Positions 8,385 to 19,805 of a stretch of DNA of 64,000 nt are shown one piece after another (the first letter of the stretch is position 1; each line of letters opens with the position of its first letter). The stretch is from the NCBI GenBank assembly GCA_026708505.1, contig JAPOUU010000033.1:1-64000 (forward strand), read 5' to 3'. Under the pieces are notes generated by a model. That model worked only from the letters and a program-made list of their open reading frames with translations, did not search any database and was not told the origin of the DNA. Source of the DNA: Hyphomicrobiales bacterium (GTDB lineage Bacteria; Pseudomonadota; Alphaproteobacteria; JAPOUT01). The translations under genes and the position numbers were made by a program.

Positions 8385-9265
8385 CCGAACCTTTCACACA
8401 AGGCGAGCGCCTCTTCGACATCGAATCGTTTTTCATACAGGCTGCGTCCCGCGATGACTCCCTCAATCCTTGCGGTGCCGCTTCCAACGCCGCCCTCGGT
8501 GCTTGCCCTGTCGCCCTCAATGCCGCTTCCAATGCCGCCCTCGGTGCTTGCCTTGCCGCCCTCAACAGCGCTTCCGATGCCGCCTCCAATGCCTGCCTTA
8601 TCGTTCCCAATGTCTGCCTTGTTGTCGTCTAGGCATTCGGCGATTCGCTCAAGGTCGCGCACGCCGCCAAAGCCGCCGGAAACGATGACGGGCAGGCGGG
8701 ACGTTTGCGCCAATTGGACGGACGCCTCGACGTTCATGCCGGCCATCATGCCGTCCTGTTCAACGCAGGTGTGCAACAGCGCGGCAACGCCCGTGTCCCG
8801 GAAGCGATTCGCCGCTTGTTGCGCGGTTTCCTCGTGCAATTCGCTCCAGCCCTTGATGGCAACGCGACCATCGCGCTCGTCCAGGGCGACAACAATCCTG
8901 CCCGGGAACTCGCGGCATGCATCGATAACCAGTTGCGGATTTTCAATCGCGGCGGTGCCGAGAATGACCCGCTCAACGCCCTTATCGATCCAAAAAGCGA
9001 TGCGCTCCATGTTGCGAATGCCCCCGCCCAGTTGAACCGGCAGGGAACCGGCCGAAACTATCGATAAAACCGCTTCGGCATTAACCGGTTCGCCCGCAAA
9101 GGCGCCGTCCAGATCAACCAGGTGGAGATATTTAAATCCCTGCGCCCGGAACATTTCGGCCTGGGCGGCCGGATCTTCATTAAAGACGGTGGCGGATTCC
9201 ATCACGCCCCGTTCCAGGCGAACGCAGCGTCCGTCTTTAAGATCAATGGCGGGAAACAGAATCAT
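8381..9265 (-). CDS. hisA: ProFAR isomerase with a tandem-repeat insertion
   Basis: 294 residues, about 50 longer than usual. It isomerises ProFAR to PRFAR in histidine synthesis. The catalytic aspartate in [14 protein letters not shown] (D8) and the second in VVALDERDG (about D129) are present, as are the phosphate-binding motifs GGGIRN and [11 protein letters not shown]. Residues about 213-265 are a glycine- and serine-rich insertion of three 15-residue repeats, placed just before the last strand ([12 protein letters not shown]). The barrel is complete on both sides and the frame is intact, so the enzyme is probably active with a disordered loop near the phosphate end. It overlaps hisF and hisH by 4 bases each. 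Confidence 0.95.
   Translation of the reverse strand: MILFPAIDLKDGRCVRLERGVMESATVFNEDPAAQAEMFRAQGFKYLHLVDLDGAFAGEPVNAEAVLSIVSAGSLPVQLGGGIRNMERIAFWIDKGVERVILGTAAIENPQLVIDACREFPGRIVVALDERDGRVAIKGWSELHEETAQQAANRFRDTGVAALLHTCVEQDGMMAGMNVEASVQLAQTSRLPVIVSGGFGGVRDLERIAECLDDNKADIGNDKAGIGGGIGSAVEGGKASTEGGIGSGIEGDRASTEGGVGSGTARIEGVIAGRSLYEKRFDVEEALALCERFG
8471..8605 (-). repeat. Three 45-bp tandem repeats inside hisA
   Basis: Encodes residues 221-265 of HisA as three 15-residue units: [30 protein letters not shown] and [15 protein letters not shown]. The last two are nearly identical in DNA. A unit length divisible by three keeps the frame, consistent with replication slippage. Confidence 0.9.
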
Positions 9266-9900
9266 GGCTGCCAGTTGAGAAAGTTTCGAAGCAGCGACAA
9301 TCCGGCGCGCTGGCTTTTTTCCGGGTGGAACTGAACGCCCAAAATGTTGTCACGGCCGATCGCTGCGGTGAGGGTTTCGCCGTATTCGCTTGTTGCAAGA
9401 AGGTTGCTCTCATCCTCCAGGCAGACATGATAAGAATGTGCAAAGTAGACATGGCGGGCCGAATTGCCGTTGAGACCCTCAAAAACGGGATGCGGCGCGC
9501 TTGTTGAGACGTGCAATTCGTTCCAGCCCATGTGGGGAACGCGTAAATCCTTTCGGGGCTCGAGGGGACGGGTTGCCCCTTGAAGCCAGCCCAATCCCCG
9601 GCTTTGCCCGTGTTCGTGGCCCCATTCCATTAATATCTGCATTCCGACGCAAATTCCGAGAAAGGGCTTTTTCCCGGCAAGAACGGCATCCTCAAGGCCC
9701 GCGCGCAGGTTTTCGAGACCCTTCATCGTGTATCCGAACGCGCCGACGCCCGGAAGCAGGAGCCGCTCCATCCGTGCGATGTCGCCCGGCTCCTTGATTA
9801 TGTGTGCGTGTAAATTTTCACATTCTTCGCCGGCCCGCTCCACGGCTTTCGCAAGCGAGCGTAAATTCCCCGAACCGCAATCAAGAATCCCGACATCCAT
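9262..9900 (-). CDS. hisH: Imidazole glycerol phosphate synthase, glutamine amidotransferase subunit
   Basis: 212 residues, class I glutamine amidotransferase. The nucleophile cysteine is in FLGICVGMQILME, and the His-Glu pair in GVQFHPEKSQ. The N-terminus MDVGILDCGSGNLRS and LLPGVGAFGYTM are typical. It supplies ammonia to HisF. First his gene of this cluster; a DUF2628 gene ends 6 bases upstream. Confidence 0.95.
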   Translation of the reverse strand: MDVGILDCGSGNLRSLAKAVERAGEECENLHAHIIKEPGDIARMERLLLPGVGAFGYTMKGLENLRAGLEDAVLAGKKPFLGICVGMQILMEWGHEHGQSRGLGWLQGATRPLEPRKDLRVPHMGWNELHVSTSAPHPVFEGLNGNSARHVYFAHSYHVCLEDESNLLATSEYGETLTAAIGRDNILGVQFHPEKSQRAGLSLLRNFLNWQP

Positions 9901-9906
9901 GAAAAC

Positions 9907-10257
9907 TCAACTAACCCGCCCCCGTCCGTTGAAGACAATGCGTTCGGCTTCAAGTCTGTCGTGCGCGAGCACGATGTCCTCAAGACGATATCCCCGGCGA
10001 GATAATGATTCTTCATAGAACGTGTTGGCCTCGAATCCCAAAAACACATGCAGCGCCAGTTGCAGGCACACGCCCATGAACCCCATCCACAACAAAAATA
10101 TCAGGGACAGGGCGATGTAAACGCCCGCTTCCAGCCACATGCGCCGGTAAAACAGCCACAGTAGCGGCACCAGCAGCGCGAGCCACGCAAATCCGCTCTG
10201 CGCGATCGTCACCCGGGCGGGGTTGTCATCGATTTGATAGGCAGCATAAACACGCAT
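9907..10257 (-). CDS. DUF2628 family membrane protein
   Basis: 116 residues from ATG 10257 (MRVYAAYQIDD); an upstream ATG at 10284 exists. Two or three hydrophobic segments occupy about residues 25-75 (FAWLALLVPLLWLFYRRMW; AGVYIALSLIFLLWMGFMG). The motif FLGFEANTFYEESLSRRGY followed by AERIVFN is the usual DUF2628 ending. Function is unknown. In many alphaproteobacteria such a gene sits between hisB and hisH; here hisB is about 38 kb away. Confidence 0.7.
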   Translation of the reverse strand: MRVYAAYQIDDNPARVTIAQSGFAWLALLVPLLWLFYRRMWLEAGVYIALSLIFLLWMGFMGVCLQLALHVFLGFEANTFYEESLSRRGYRLEDIVLAHDRLEAERIVFNGRGRVS

Positions 10258-10305
10258 GGGCTCTAGTATAGCATATATCCGCACGGGGCCGATGGCGTCC
10301 CGGAG

Positions 10306-10382
<77 letters not shown>

Positions 10383-10420
10383 ATTTGGGTTTGACAACAA
10401 GATATGATTTAATCACGGGA

Positions 10421-10885
10421 ATGGCAAAGCAGATTTTATTGATAGCGCACGTGCCCTCAAACAATACGCAACGTTTGCGCGATGCCGTGCTTGAGGGAGC
10501 CCGCAGTGATGATGTCGACGGCGTCGATGTTGCCACATTCACGCCCTTCGAGGCAAATGCCGAAGATGTCCTGCGCGCGGACGCGCTTATCCTGGGCACA
10601 ACGGAGAATCTCGGCTACATGTCGGGAGCGCTCAAGGATTTCTTTGATCGCATTTATTATCCTTGCCTTGAGCAAACACAGGGACTTCCATACGCGCTTT
10701 ATGTTCGGGCCGGTCATGACGGAACGGGAACTTGCCGGGCCGTTGCATCCATCACCACGGGATTGCGCTGGCGCGCGCTCGCGGACCCCCTTGTGTGCAG
10801 AGGCGAGTGGCAGGAAAGTTTCGTGGGTGAATGCAGGGAACTGGGGTTGACCGTTGCCGCCGGAGTTGAAGCCGGAATCTTTTAG
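10421..10885 (+). CDS. Flavodoxin/NADPH-dependent FMN reductase-like protein
   Basis: 154 residues from ATG 10421; the longer frame to the left runs through the tRNA and is not coding. It starts KQILLIAHVPSNNTQRLRD, the FMN-phosphate-binding turn of flavodoxin folds. It has DALILGTTENLGYMSGALKDFFDRIYYP, like NAD(P)H:quinone oxidoreductase/flavodoxin family members, and later YVRAGHDGTG. Substrate is unknown. It is monocistronic and converges on lpd with a 4-base overlap of the stop regions. Confidence 0.75.
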   Translation: MAKQILLIAHVPSNNTQRLRDAVLEGARSDDVDGVDVATFTPFEANAEDVLRADALILGTTENLGYMSGALKDFFDRIYYPCLEQTQGLPYALYVRAGHDGTGTCRAVASITTGLRWRALADPLVCRGEWQESFVGECRELGLTVAAGVEAGIF

Positions 10886-12276
10886 GAGTGTATCGGGCGG
10901 CCTTCAACCGCGAGCGCCGCTTCCTTGATCGCTTCGCTCAATGTCGGGTGCGCATGGCATGAACGGGCGACATCCTCCGCGCTTGCGCTAAACTCCATCG
11001 CAACGACCGCTTCGCCGATCATGTTGCCGGCATCCGCGCCAAGAATGTGCACGCCCAAAATCGCATCCGTTTCGGCTTCCGCGAGCACTTTCACAAAACC
11101 CTCGGTCGTGTTGTTGACCTTTGCGCGCCCGTTCGCTGCAAACGGAAACTTCCCGGCACGATATTCCACGCCGGCTTCGCGCAGCTGCTCTTCGTTGCGT
11201 CCGACCGAAGCCGCTTCGGGAGCGGTGTAGACGACGCCCGGGATGATGTCGTAATTAACGTGGGGTTTTTGCCCCGCCAGCATCTCCGCGAGCGCAACAC
11301 CTTCTTCTTCGGCCTTGTGGGCGAGCATCGGGCCCGCAATCACATCGCCGATCGCATAAATCCCCGAAACATTGGTCGCAAAACCCTCATTAACGCGAAC
11401 ACGTCCGCGCTCGTCCAGCGCCACCCCGACGGCGTCCAGCCCCAGGCCCGCCGTGTATGCAACGCGTCCAATCGATATCAAGGCGACATCCGCGGCAATG
11501 GTCTCCGTTTCGCCGCCGGCGGCAGGCGCAACCATTACATCCAGGCGGTCGTTGTGTTCCTCAATGCCTTCGACTTTCGTTCCCAGGCGAAATTCAATCC
11601 CCTGGCGCTTGAGGATGCGCTGAAACTGCTTCGATAGCTCGCCGTCCATTCCCGGCGTAATCCGGTCAAGGAATTCAACGACCGTGACTTTCGATCCCAG
11701 CCGCCGCCAAACCGAACCCAGCTCCAAACCGATGTATCCTCCCCCCACGACCAGCAAATGTTCCGGAACCTCTTCCAGTTCCAACGCTCCCGTTGAGGAA
11801 ACCACGCGTTTCTCGTCAATGGTGACACCGGGCAGGGGCGCAACATCGGAGCCCGTTGCTATCACGATATTGCGCGCCTGAAGGGTGCGCGTGCCGCCGT
11901 CCAAAAGCGAGACTTCGACGCTGTCGGGAGCGGTGATGCGGGCCTCGCCGCGAACTTCCTCAATGTTGTTCTTTTTAAAGAGGAACGAAATCCCCTTAAC
12001 ATTGCCGTCGATGCCGCTCTGCTTGAACGACATCATCGCTTCGAGGTCGAGGCTCGTTGATTGTACGCCGATGCCCATGTCGCCGAGATGCCCCAGGCCT
12101 TCGTAGTGCTCGGAGGCGTGCAGCAGGGCTTTCGACGGGATGCATCCGACATTCAGGCAGGTGCCTCCGGCTACGCCCCGCTTGTCGATGCATGCAACTT
12201 TCATTCCCAGTTGCGCCGCCCGTATCGCGCAAACATAGCCTCCGGGGCCCGCGCCGATGACAATCAGGTCCAGCAT
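10882..12276 (-). CDS. lpd: Dihydrolipoamide dehydrogenase (E3)
   Basis: 464 residues. FAD-binding VIGAGPGGYVCAIRAAQLG, the redox-active disulfide GTCLNVGC (C40/C45), NAD-binding VVGGGYIGLELGSVW, and the C-terminal His-Glu region HAHPTLSEAIKEA are all present. It reoxidises the lipoyl groups of the 2-oxoglutarate dehydrogenase complex encoded just upstream (sucA, sucB). It is 2 bases from sucB and last in the mdh-sucCDAB-lpd array. Confidence 0.96.
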   Translation of the reverse strand: MLDLIVIGAGPGGYVCAIRAAQLGMKVACIDKRGVAGGTCLNVGCIPSKALLHASEHYEGLGHLGDMGIGVQSTSLDLEAMMSFKQSGIDGNVKGISFLFKKNNIEEVRGEARITAPDSVEVSLLDGGTRTLQARNIVIATGSDVAPLPGVTIDEKRVVSSTGALELEEVPEHLLVVGGGYIGLELGSVWRRLGSKVTVVEFLDRITPGMDGELSKQFQRILKRQGIEFRLGTKVEGIEEHNDRLDVMVAPAAGGETETIAADVALISIGRVAYTAGLGLDAVGVALDERGRVRVNEGFATNVSGIYAIGDVIAGPMLAHKAEEEGVALAEMLAGQKPHVNYDIIPGVVYTAPEAASVGRNEEQLREAGVEYRAGKFPFAANGRAKVNNTTEGFVKVLAEAETDAILGVHILGADAGNMIGEAVVAMEFSASAEDVARSCHAHPTLSEAIKEAALAVEGRPIHS

Positions 12277-12278
12277 GG

Positions 12279-13553
12279 TTAGATATCCAGCAGCAGCCGC
12301 TGCGGGTCTTCGATGTTTTCTTTGATGCGCACCAGGAACGTCACCGCTTCGCGGCCGTCCACAATGCGGTGGTCGTAACTGAGCGCCAAATACATCATCG
12401 GACGAATAACGACTTCGCCGTTTCGTGCGACCGGGCGCTGCTGTATCGAGTGCATGCCCAGAATGCCCGATTGCGGCATGTTCAAAATCGGCGTGGACAG
12501 CATCGAGCCGTACAAACCGCCGTTCGTTATCGTGAACGTGCCGTCCTGTAATTCGGCAAGCTGCAGCGAGCCTTCCCGCGCGCGCTTTGCAAGCGCGCCT
12601 ATCGAGGTCTCGATCTGTGCAAGCGACATTTCCTGGGCTTCATGCAGCACGGGCGTTACCAATCCCGCCTCGGTCGCGACCGCAACGGAGATGTTGTAAT
12701 AGTTGCGGTAGACGATGTCGTCGCCGTCTATTTTCGCGTTCAACGCGGGAATGTCGCGCAGCGCCGCTATCGCGGCACGCACGAAGAATCCCATAAAGCC
12801 CAGGCGGACGCCGTAGCGTTCCTGAAAGCGATCCTGGTATTCCTTGCGCAAGGCAATCACGGCGCTCATGTCCGCCTCGTTGAAAGTGGTGAGGGATGCC
12901 GCCGTGTTTTGCGCGTCTTTGAGACGGCGTGCAATCACACGGCGCAATTTCGTCATTGCGACACGCTCTTCCCTTGCGCCGGCGGGCTGCGTCGGGGCAG
13001 GGGGAGGGGGGGTTGATGCGCGCGGGGCGGGAGTTGTTGATGCGGCCGGGACCGGGGGCGTCGGGGAAGCCTGCGGCGATGCCGCCGCCGCAAGAACGTC
13101 GCTCTTTGTTATCCGCCCGTCTTTTCCGGTTCCGGTAATGCCGGCCGGATCAATCTTGTGTTCCCTTGCAAGCTTTTCCGCCGCAGGCGAGAGCGGCCTG
13201 CCTTCGTCCGCGGGAGTCGGTGCGGAAGCCGATGCCGCCGGAGGGCTTGCCGCCGCCGGTGCATCTTCTTTGGCGGATTCCGTTTTCGTCGGTGCCGCCG
13301 CCGTGCCGCCCTCGTCGATATAACCGAGAATCGCATCGGCGTTCACGCTCGCATCCGCCTTTGCGACAATCTCCGAGAGCACTCCGGAAACCGGCGCCGT
13401 CACTTCCATGTTCGCCTTGTCCGTCTCCAACTCGAGGATGGGGTCGTCGGGGTCGTCCGCCTTCACCGCATCTCCCGGCTTCTTGAACCATTGGATTACG
13501 GTGACCTCGCTTATTGATTCGGACAGCGTGGGAACTTTTATTGGCGTTTTCAT
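12279..13553 (-). CDS. sucB: Dihydrolipoyl succinyltransferase (E2 of 2-oxoglutarate dehydrogenase)
   Basis: 424 residues. The lipoyl domain occupies about 1-78, with the lipoyl lysine in [12 protein letters not shown] (K46). An Ala/Pro-rich linker (about 80-115) precedes a peripheral-subunit-binding domain ([19 protein letters not shown] ... [10 protein letters not shown]). A second Pro/Ala linker leads to the catalytic domain, which carries [16 protein letters not shown] near 395. It forms the core of the OGDH complex with SucA and Lpd. Confidence 0.95.
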   Translation of the reverse strand: MKTPIKVPTLSESISEVTVIQWFKKPGDAVKADDPDDPILELETDKANMEVTAPVSGVLSEIVAKADASVNADAILGYIDEGGTAAAPTKTESAKEDAPAAASPPAASASAPTPADEGRPLSPAAEKLAREHKIDPAGITGTGKDGRITKSDVLAAAASPQASPTPPVPAASTTPAPRASTPPPPAPTQPAGAREERVAMTKLRRVIARRLKDAQNTAASLTTFNEADMSAVIALRKEYQDRFQERYGVRLGFMGFFVRAAIAALRDIPALNAKIDGDDIVYRNYYNISVAVATEAGLVTPVLHEAQEMSLAQIETSIGALAKRAREGSLQLAELQDGTFTITNGGLYGSMLSTPILNMPQSGILGMHSIQQRPVARNGEVVIRPMMYLALSYDHRIVDGREAVTFLVRIKENIEDPQRLLLDI

Positions 13554-13588
13554 CTCATCATCCTTTTCATTAACTTATCCACTGAAAC

Positions 13589-16522
13589 TTATCCACCGAG
13601 CGCCTCGCTCAACAATACACGCAATTGCGCCGTATGTTCGCTCGACAGTCCTACGGCCGTCGACGCGGACGCGGGGCGCCCGACATAATGTGCGCGGCGC
13701 GACCGCGAACCCGTTGAACGCAAAACCTCCTCAATGTGCGGCTCTATGAAACTCCATGCCCCCATGTTTTTCGGCTCTTCCTGGCACCAGAAAATCTCGG
13801 CGTTGGGAAAGCGCGCAAGCTCTTCCTGCAGCGCGTTTTCGGGAACCGGATACAGTTGCTCAACGCGCAAAAGGTAGATGTCGTCGATGCCCTGCTTTTC
13901 GCGCTCTTCATAGAGGTCGTAATAAACCTTGCCGGTGCACAAAATCACGCGGCGAATCTTGCTGTCTCTCCGCAAGCTAATCTTTTCGTCCGGCAACGAT
14001 TGGGCGTCGTCCCACAACAGGCGGTGAAAGGACGAATCCGTTCCCATCTCTTCCAAACGGGAAACACAACGCTTGTGCCGCAGCAGGGATTTCGGGGTCA
14101 TCAATATCAGCGGCTTGCGGAAATTGCGATGCATCTGTCGGCGAAGTATGTGGAAGTAGTTCGCCGGCGTCGAGCAATTTGCAACCTGCAAATTGTCCTC
14201 CGCGCACAGTTGCAGGTAACGCTCGAGTCGCGCCGAAGAATGCTCGGGCCCCTGTCCTTCGTAACCGTGCGGCAGCAGCATCACCAATCCGCTCATCCGC
14301 AGCCACTTTGCCTCGCCCGCGGCGATGAATTGGTCGATGACGACTTGCGCGTTGTTCGCAAAATCCCCGAACTGGGCTTCCCACAGCACAAGCGCGTTCG
14401 GCTCCGTCAGCGAATAACCGTATTCGAAGCCGAGAACGGCGGATTCCGAGAGCATTGAATTCACAACCTCGAAACGGGCCTGGTCGCCGCTGATGTGGTC
14501 AAGGGGCGTGTAGTTGTTCTCGTTCTCCTGTCCGACGAGAACGCAATGGCGTTGCGAGAAAGTTCCGCGCTCGACATCCTGTCCGGACAACCGCACGCCG
14601 TGGCCGTCCTGCAGGAGGGTTGCAAACGCAAGCGACTCGGCCGTCGCCCAGTCAATGCCTTCGCCGGACTTAATGTTGTCGCGGCGCTGCTCCATGATGC
14701 GGCGGATCTTTCTGTGCGCGTCGAAACTCTCGGGGATGTCGGTAATCTTCACCCCGACCGAGCGCAGGCGCTCCGTTTCGACCTGCGTGTCGCCGCGGCG
14801 GATGTCGCCCTCGGCGCGTTTCAGCCCCTGCCACTTGCCGTCCAGCCAATCGGCCTTGTTGGGCTGGTATTGCTGCGCCGTCTCAAAGGCGGCTTCAAGG
14901 GTGACGCGGAACTCTTCCTTCTCCTTGTCGACCTCTTCCTGCGTGACCAGACCCTCGTCCATGAGTTTCTGCGTGTAAATCTGCAAGGTCGTGGGGTGTT
15001 CCTTGATTTCCTTATACATCAACGGCTGCGTGAACATCGGCTCGTCGCTCTCGTTGTGACCGAATCGGCGGTAGCAAAACATGTCCACAACAACCGGCTT
15101 GCCGAACTTTTGACGAAACTCCGTTGCAAGCCTCGCGGCATAGACGACGGCCTCGGGATCGTCGCCGTTGGCATGGAATATCGGGGCCGCAACCATCTTC
15201 GCAACATCGGAAGGGTAAGGGCTTGAACGCGAAAAGTGCGGAACCGTCGTAAAGCCGATCTGATTGTTGACGATGAAGTGAACCGAACCGCCGGAACGAT
15301 GCCCCCGCAGGCCCGACAGGCCGAAACACTCGGCGACAACGCCTTGTCCCGCAAAGGCGGCATCGCCGTGCAGCAGGAGCGGTATCACCGAGGAACGTTC
15401 CTTGTCGTCCCACTGGTCCTGCTTGGCGCGCGCTTTTCCAAGCACGACCGGGTCCACTATCTCAAGATGCGAGGGGTTCGCGGTGAGCGACAAATGGACC
15501 TTGTGTCCATCGAAGTCCCTGTCCGACGACGAGCCGAGGTGGTATTTCACATCCCCCGAGCCCTCGACGTCTTCGGGATTCGATGTGCCGCCCTGGAATT
15601 CCTTGAAGATCGCCTGATACGGCTTGCCCATGACAATCGCGAGAACGGAGAGGCGCCCCCGGTGCGGCATGCCCAGGACGATCTCGCGAACGCCCAGCCC
15701 GCCTCCGCATTTAATGATTTGCTCAAGCGCGGGAATGGCGCTCTCGCCTCCGTCCAGACCGAAGCGTTTGGTGCCGGTGTATTTGAGGTTGAGAAATTTC
15801 TCGAAGCCTTCCGCTTGAATCAGCTTGGATAGAATTGCGCGCTTGCCTTTCTCCGTGAAAGAAATTTCCTTGTTCTTGCCCTCAATGCGTTCTTGTATCC
15901 AGGCTTTCTCCTCCGGAGACGAGATGTGCATGAATTCAACTGCGAGGTTGCCGCAATAAGTGAGGTGCAAAATCGCGAGTATCTCGCGCAGGTTTGCATA
16001 TTCGAGTCCCAAAACATTGTTAATGAAAATAGGGTGGTCGTAGTCCTCGTCGCTGAAACCGTACGAAGCCGGGTCGAGCTCGGGGTGGTGGTTTTTTTTC
16101 ATCAGCTGCAGCGGATCGAGATTGGCAGCGAGATGTCCGCGGATCCGATACGCCCGTATCATCATAATCGCACGGATGGAGTCGAGGATGGCGCGGTGCA
16201 CGTTGGCGTTGACATCCGCGGCTCCCGCGGCGGCCGCTCCGTTGCCCGAAGGGGCGGTAGCCCTGCCGGCGTCGCCGTTGCGGACAATGCTTTCGACCGA
16301 GCGTCCCCACGAGGGCCCGTTGTGCTCTTTTCGAATTTTGTCGGGCAGGTCGCCGAGCGAATTAAAAAACACCCGCCATTGTTCATCAACGGATTCGGGG
16401 TCTTCGCAGAACCGTTCGTAGATTTCGCCGAGCGCGGCGGCGTTCGTGCCGTACAGAAAGGATGTGCGCTCGAAGTCGAGAGAATCTCCGACGGCTGCAG
16501 GGGAGGGCGGTGGTGTCGTCAT
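13589..16522 (-). CDS. sucA: 2-oxoglutarate dehydrogenase E1
   Basis: 977 residues from ATG 16522, which has GGAG 6 bases upstream; two earlier in-frame starts (16528, 16534) are less likely. Thiamine-diphosphate enzyme decarboxylating 2-oxoglutarate. Visible are RIRGHLAANLDPL, GLDGGESAIPALEQ, LGMPHRGRLSVLA, the ThDP-binding segment GDAAFAGQGVVAECF and the C-terminal SRSRRAHYVGRPASAS. Length fits the family. It is followed by sucB, 35 bases away. Confidence 0.96.
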   Translation of the reverse strand: MTTPPPSPAAVGDSLDFERTSFLYGTNAAALGEIYERFCEDPESVDEQWRVFFNSLGDLPDKIRKEHNGPSWGRSVESIVRNGDAGRATAPSGNGAAAAGAADVNANVHRAILDSIRAIMMIRAYRIRGHLAANLDPLQLMKKNHHPELDPASYGFSDEDYDHPIFINNVLGLEYANLREILAILHLTYCGNLAVEFMHISSPEEKAWIQERIEGKNKEISFTEKGKRAILSKLIQAEGFEKFLNLKYTGTKRFGLDGGESAIPALEQIIKCGGGLGVREIVLGMPHRGRLSVLAIVMGKPYQAIFKEFQGGTSNPEDVEGSGDVKYHLGSSSDRDFDGHKVHLSLTANPSHLEIVDPVVLGKARAKQDQWDDKERSSVIPLLLHGDAAFAGQGVVAECFGLSGLRGHRSGGSVHFIVNNQIGFTTVPHFSRSSPYPSDVAKMVAAPIFHANGDDPEAVVYAARLATEFRQKFGKPVVVDMFCYRRFGHNESDEPMFTQPLMYKEIKEHPTTLQIYTQKLMDEGLVTQEEVDKEKEEFRVTLEAAFETAQQYQPNKADWLDGKWQGLKRAEGDIRRGDTQVETERLRSVGVKITDIPESFDAHRKIRRIMEQRRDNIKSGEGIDWATAESLAFATLLQDGHGVRLSGQDVERGTFSQRHCVLVGQENENNYTPLDHISGDQARFEVVNSMLSESAVLGFEYGYSLTEPNALVLWEAQFGDFANNAQVVIDQFIAAGEAKWLRMSGLVMLLPHGYEGQGPEHSSARLERYLQLCAEDNLQVANCSTPANYFHILRRQMHRNFRKPLILMTPKSLLRHKRCVSRLEEMGTDSSFHRLLWDDAQSLPDEKISLRRDSKIRRVILCTGKVYYDLYEEREKQGIDDIYLLRVEQLYPVPENALQEELARFPNAEIFWCQEEPKNMGAWSFIEPHIEEVLRSTGSRSRRAHYVGRPASASTAVGLSSEHTAQLRVLLSEALGG

Positions 16523-16627
16523 GTGCATCTCCAAGAGAAAAACGCGCTGTTCCGTCTAGCCCGCACAGGCATCATGCGGACGGTTTGTTTTCTACGAGAA
16601 AGCAACGTTTGCAATCCTTGCCCGGGC

Positions 16628-16655
16628 AGTTTAGCACTATCGCGTTTGATGGCAA
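16628..16655 (-). promoter_or_regulatory. Probable promoter upstream of sucA
   Basis: Minus-strand TTGCCA (16650-16655) and TAAACT (16628-16633) separated by 16 bases, about 100 bases before the sucA start, in the 164-base gap after sucD. This suggests that sucA-sucB-lpd can be transcribed separately from mdh-sucCD. Confidence 0.45.
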
Positions 16656-16686
16656 GCATAACGCAAATCGGGGCAAATTTATATGT

Positions 16687-17562
16687 CTATTTGAGGGCTT
16701 TCGCCATGGACTCGGCAAGTTGTGCGGGCGATTGCGCCATCACGACCCCGGCGGCTTCAAGGGCTTTGATTTTGTCCTCCGCGGCGCCCCGCCCGCCCGA
16801 AACTATCGCGCCCGCGTGGCCCATCCGGCGCCCCGGCGGCGCCGTGCGCCCCGCGATGAATCCGGCGCAGGGCTTGCGTTTTTCCCCCAAAGAGCGCAGG
16901 TATTCGGCGGCTTCCTCCTCGGCGGAGCCCCCGACCTCGCCGATGATAAGGATGCCGTCGGTCTCGTCGTCGTCGTGGAAGAGTTTCAGGCAGTCGATGA
17001 AATTCGTCCCCGGAAGCGGGTCCCCCCCGATTCCCACGCAGCTGCTCTGTCCCATCCCCGCCTGCGTAAGCTGGTCGACGGCTTCGTAAGTGAGGGTTCC
17101 CGAGCGCGAAACCAGCCCGATTCGCCCGGGCAGGTGAATCTCCCCCGGCATGATTCCGATTTTGCACTGCCCCGGCGTTATCACGCCCGGGCAATTCGGG
17201 CCGATGAGCCGGCTGTCTGCGTTTTCGAGACGGTGCCTTACCTTGAGCATGTCGAGCACGGGGATTCCCTCGGTGATGCACACGATCAACGGAATTTTCG
17301 CGTCAATTGCCTCAATGATGGCGGCCGCGGCGAAGGGCGGCGGCACATACAGCACGGTCGCGTTAGCGCCGGTGTCCTCGACGGCCTCGGCGACCGTGTC
17401 GAACACCGGCAGGTCCAGGTGCATCGTCCCGCCTTTTTTCGGAGTCACGCCTCCGACCATCTTCGTGCCGTATTCGATTGCCTGTTGCGTGTGGAAACTT
17501 CCCTGGTGGCCCGTCAAACCCTGGCAGATGACTTTGGTCTCGCTGTTTACAAGGATGGACAT
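16687..17562 (-). CDS. sucD: Succinyl-CoA synthetase alpha subunit
   Basis: 291 residues from ATG 17562 ([18 protein letters not shown]), 4 bases after the sucC stop. It has the CoA-binding [35 protein letters not shown] and the phosphohistidine region [14 protein letters not shown]. It makes GTP or ATP from succinyl-CoA in the TCA cycle together with SucC. The frame extending to 17640 lies inside sucC. Confidence 0.96.
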   Translation of the reverse strand: MSILVNSETKVICQGLTGHQGSFHTQQAIEYGTKMVGGVTPKKGGTMHLDLPVFDTVAEAVEDTGANATVLYVPPPFAAAAIIEAIDAKIPLIVCITEGIPVLDMLKVRHRLENADSRLIGPNCPGVITPGQCKIGIMPGEIHLPGRIGLVSRSGTLTYEAVDQLTQAGMGQSSCVGIGGDPLPGTNFIDCLKLFHDDDETDGILIIGEVGGSAEEEAAEYLRSLGEKRKPCAGFIAGRTAPPGRRMGHAGAIVSGGRGAAEDKIKALEAAGVVMAQSPAQLAESMAKALK

Positions 17563-17566
17563 GGGA

Positions 17567-18757
17567 CTAGCGTTTCTTTTTGCGTTTTGATTGTTTGCCG
17601 GTGAGTTCGGCGATTTTTTCGGCCGCTTCCTCGAGATCAACGGCGGTCGTGATGGCGAGGTCCGATTGCGAGAGAATGTCGAGGCCTTCGCGCGCGTTGG
17701 TGCCGGCCAGACGCACGACCAACGGAACGTTCGGCTTCACTTCGAGGGCGGCTTGCGTAATCCCGCGCGCGATGTCGTCGCAGCGCGTAATTCCCCCGAA
17801 CACATTCACCAGGATTCCCTGAATCTGCTTGTCCGATAAAAGAATCCGGAACGCATGCGCGACGCGCTCGCCCGATGCGCCTCCGCCGACATCCAGGAAG
17901 TTTGCCGGCGAGCGCCCGTGCAGATGTATGATGTCCATTGTAGCCATCGCCAGGCCCGCTCCGTTCACCATGCAGCCAATCGAGCCGTCCAGCTGGATGT
18001 AGTTCAAGCCGTGACTGTCGGCTTCAATCTCGGTGGGGTTTTCTTCGTCCAGGTCGCGCAGTTTGAGCAAGTCGGAATGGCGGAACAAGGCATTGTCATC
18101 CAGCACGACCTTCGCATCCAAACAGGACATGCGTCCGTTGGAGAGCAATCCGAGCGGATTCACTTCCAGGAGGCTCATGTCGTTTTCCACAAACGCTTTA
18201 TACAGGCCCGATGCCAGGCGCGTGCACTCCCCGGCCGCGGCCGAATGCGTATCCAGGCCCAAAGCCTCTCCAATTCGGATGCCGTGGGATTTCTCCATCC
18301 CCGAAGGCGGAATCGCAAGACGGAAAATCGCTTCGGGATTCTTCTCCGCGACCTCCTCAATATTCATGCCTCCCTGCTGCGACGCAATGAAGGTCAGGCG
18401 CGCCGTGGCCCTGTCCACCAACAACGACAAATAAAACTCACGTTCGATCTCGACGCCTTCTTCGATGTACAAACGGCGCACGAGCCGTCCCTCCTTTCCC
18501 GTTTGCGGCGTAACGAGGGTCATCCCGAGGATTTTCTTGACGGCGCTGCGCGCCTCTTCGAGAGAGTTCACAATCTTCACGCCGCCTCCCTTGCCGCGTC
18601 CGCCCGCATGAATCTGGGCCTTCACGGCCTTGGGATATCCCGGAACGCTCACGGATGCCTCCTCGGCTTCCTCAAGCGAAAGTGCTACGCGCCCGCGCGG
18701 CAGCGGGACGTCGTAACGGCGCAACAACTCTTTCGCTTGATACTCGTGAAGGTTCAT
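17567..18757 (-). CDS. sucC: Succinyl-CoA synthetase beta subunit
   Basis: 396 residues. The ATP-grasp domain opens [22 protein letters not shown] with [17 protein letters not shown]. The C-terminal flavodoxin-like CoA-ligase domain contains LLVNPLGL-like and [16 protein letters not shown] motifs. It has a lysine-rich tail. It follows mdh by 9 bases. Confidence 0.96.
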   Translation of the reverse strand: MNLHEYQAKELLRRYDVPLPRGRVALSLEEAEEASVSVPGYPKAVKAQIHAGGRGKGGGVKIVNSLEEARSAVKKILGMTLVTPQTGKEGRLVRRLYIEEGVEIEREFYLSLLVDRATARLTFIASQQGGMNIEEVAEKNPEAIFRLAIPPSGMEKSHGIRIGEALGLDTHSAAAGECTRLASGLYKAFVENDMSLLEVNPLGLLSNGRMSCLDAKVVLDDNALFRHSDLLKLRDLDEENPTEIEADSHGLNYIQLDGSIGCMVNGAGLAMATMDIIHLHGRSPANFLDVGGGASGERVAHAFRILLSDKQIQGILVNVFGGITRCDDIARGITQAALEVKPNVPLVVRLAGTNAREGLDILSQSDLAITTAVDLEEAAEKIAELTGKQSKRKKKR

Positions 18758-18766
18758 TTCAGCGCG

Positions 18767-19771
<1,005 letters not shown>

Positions 19772-19805
19772 TCAGGTGATGTCCCTTACAACGCTATGGT
19801 CCCGT

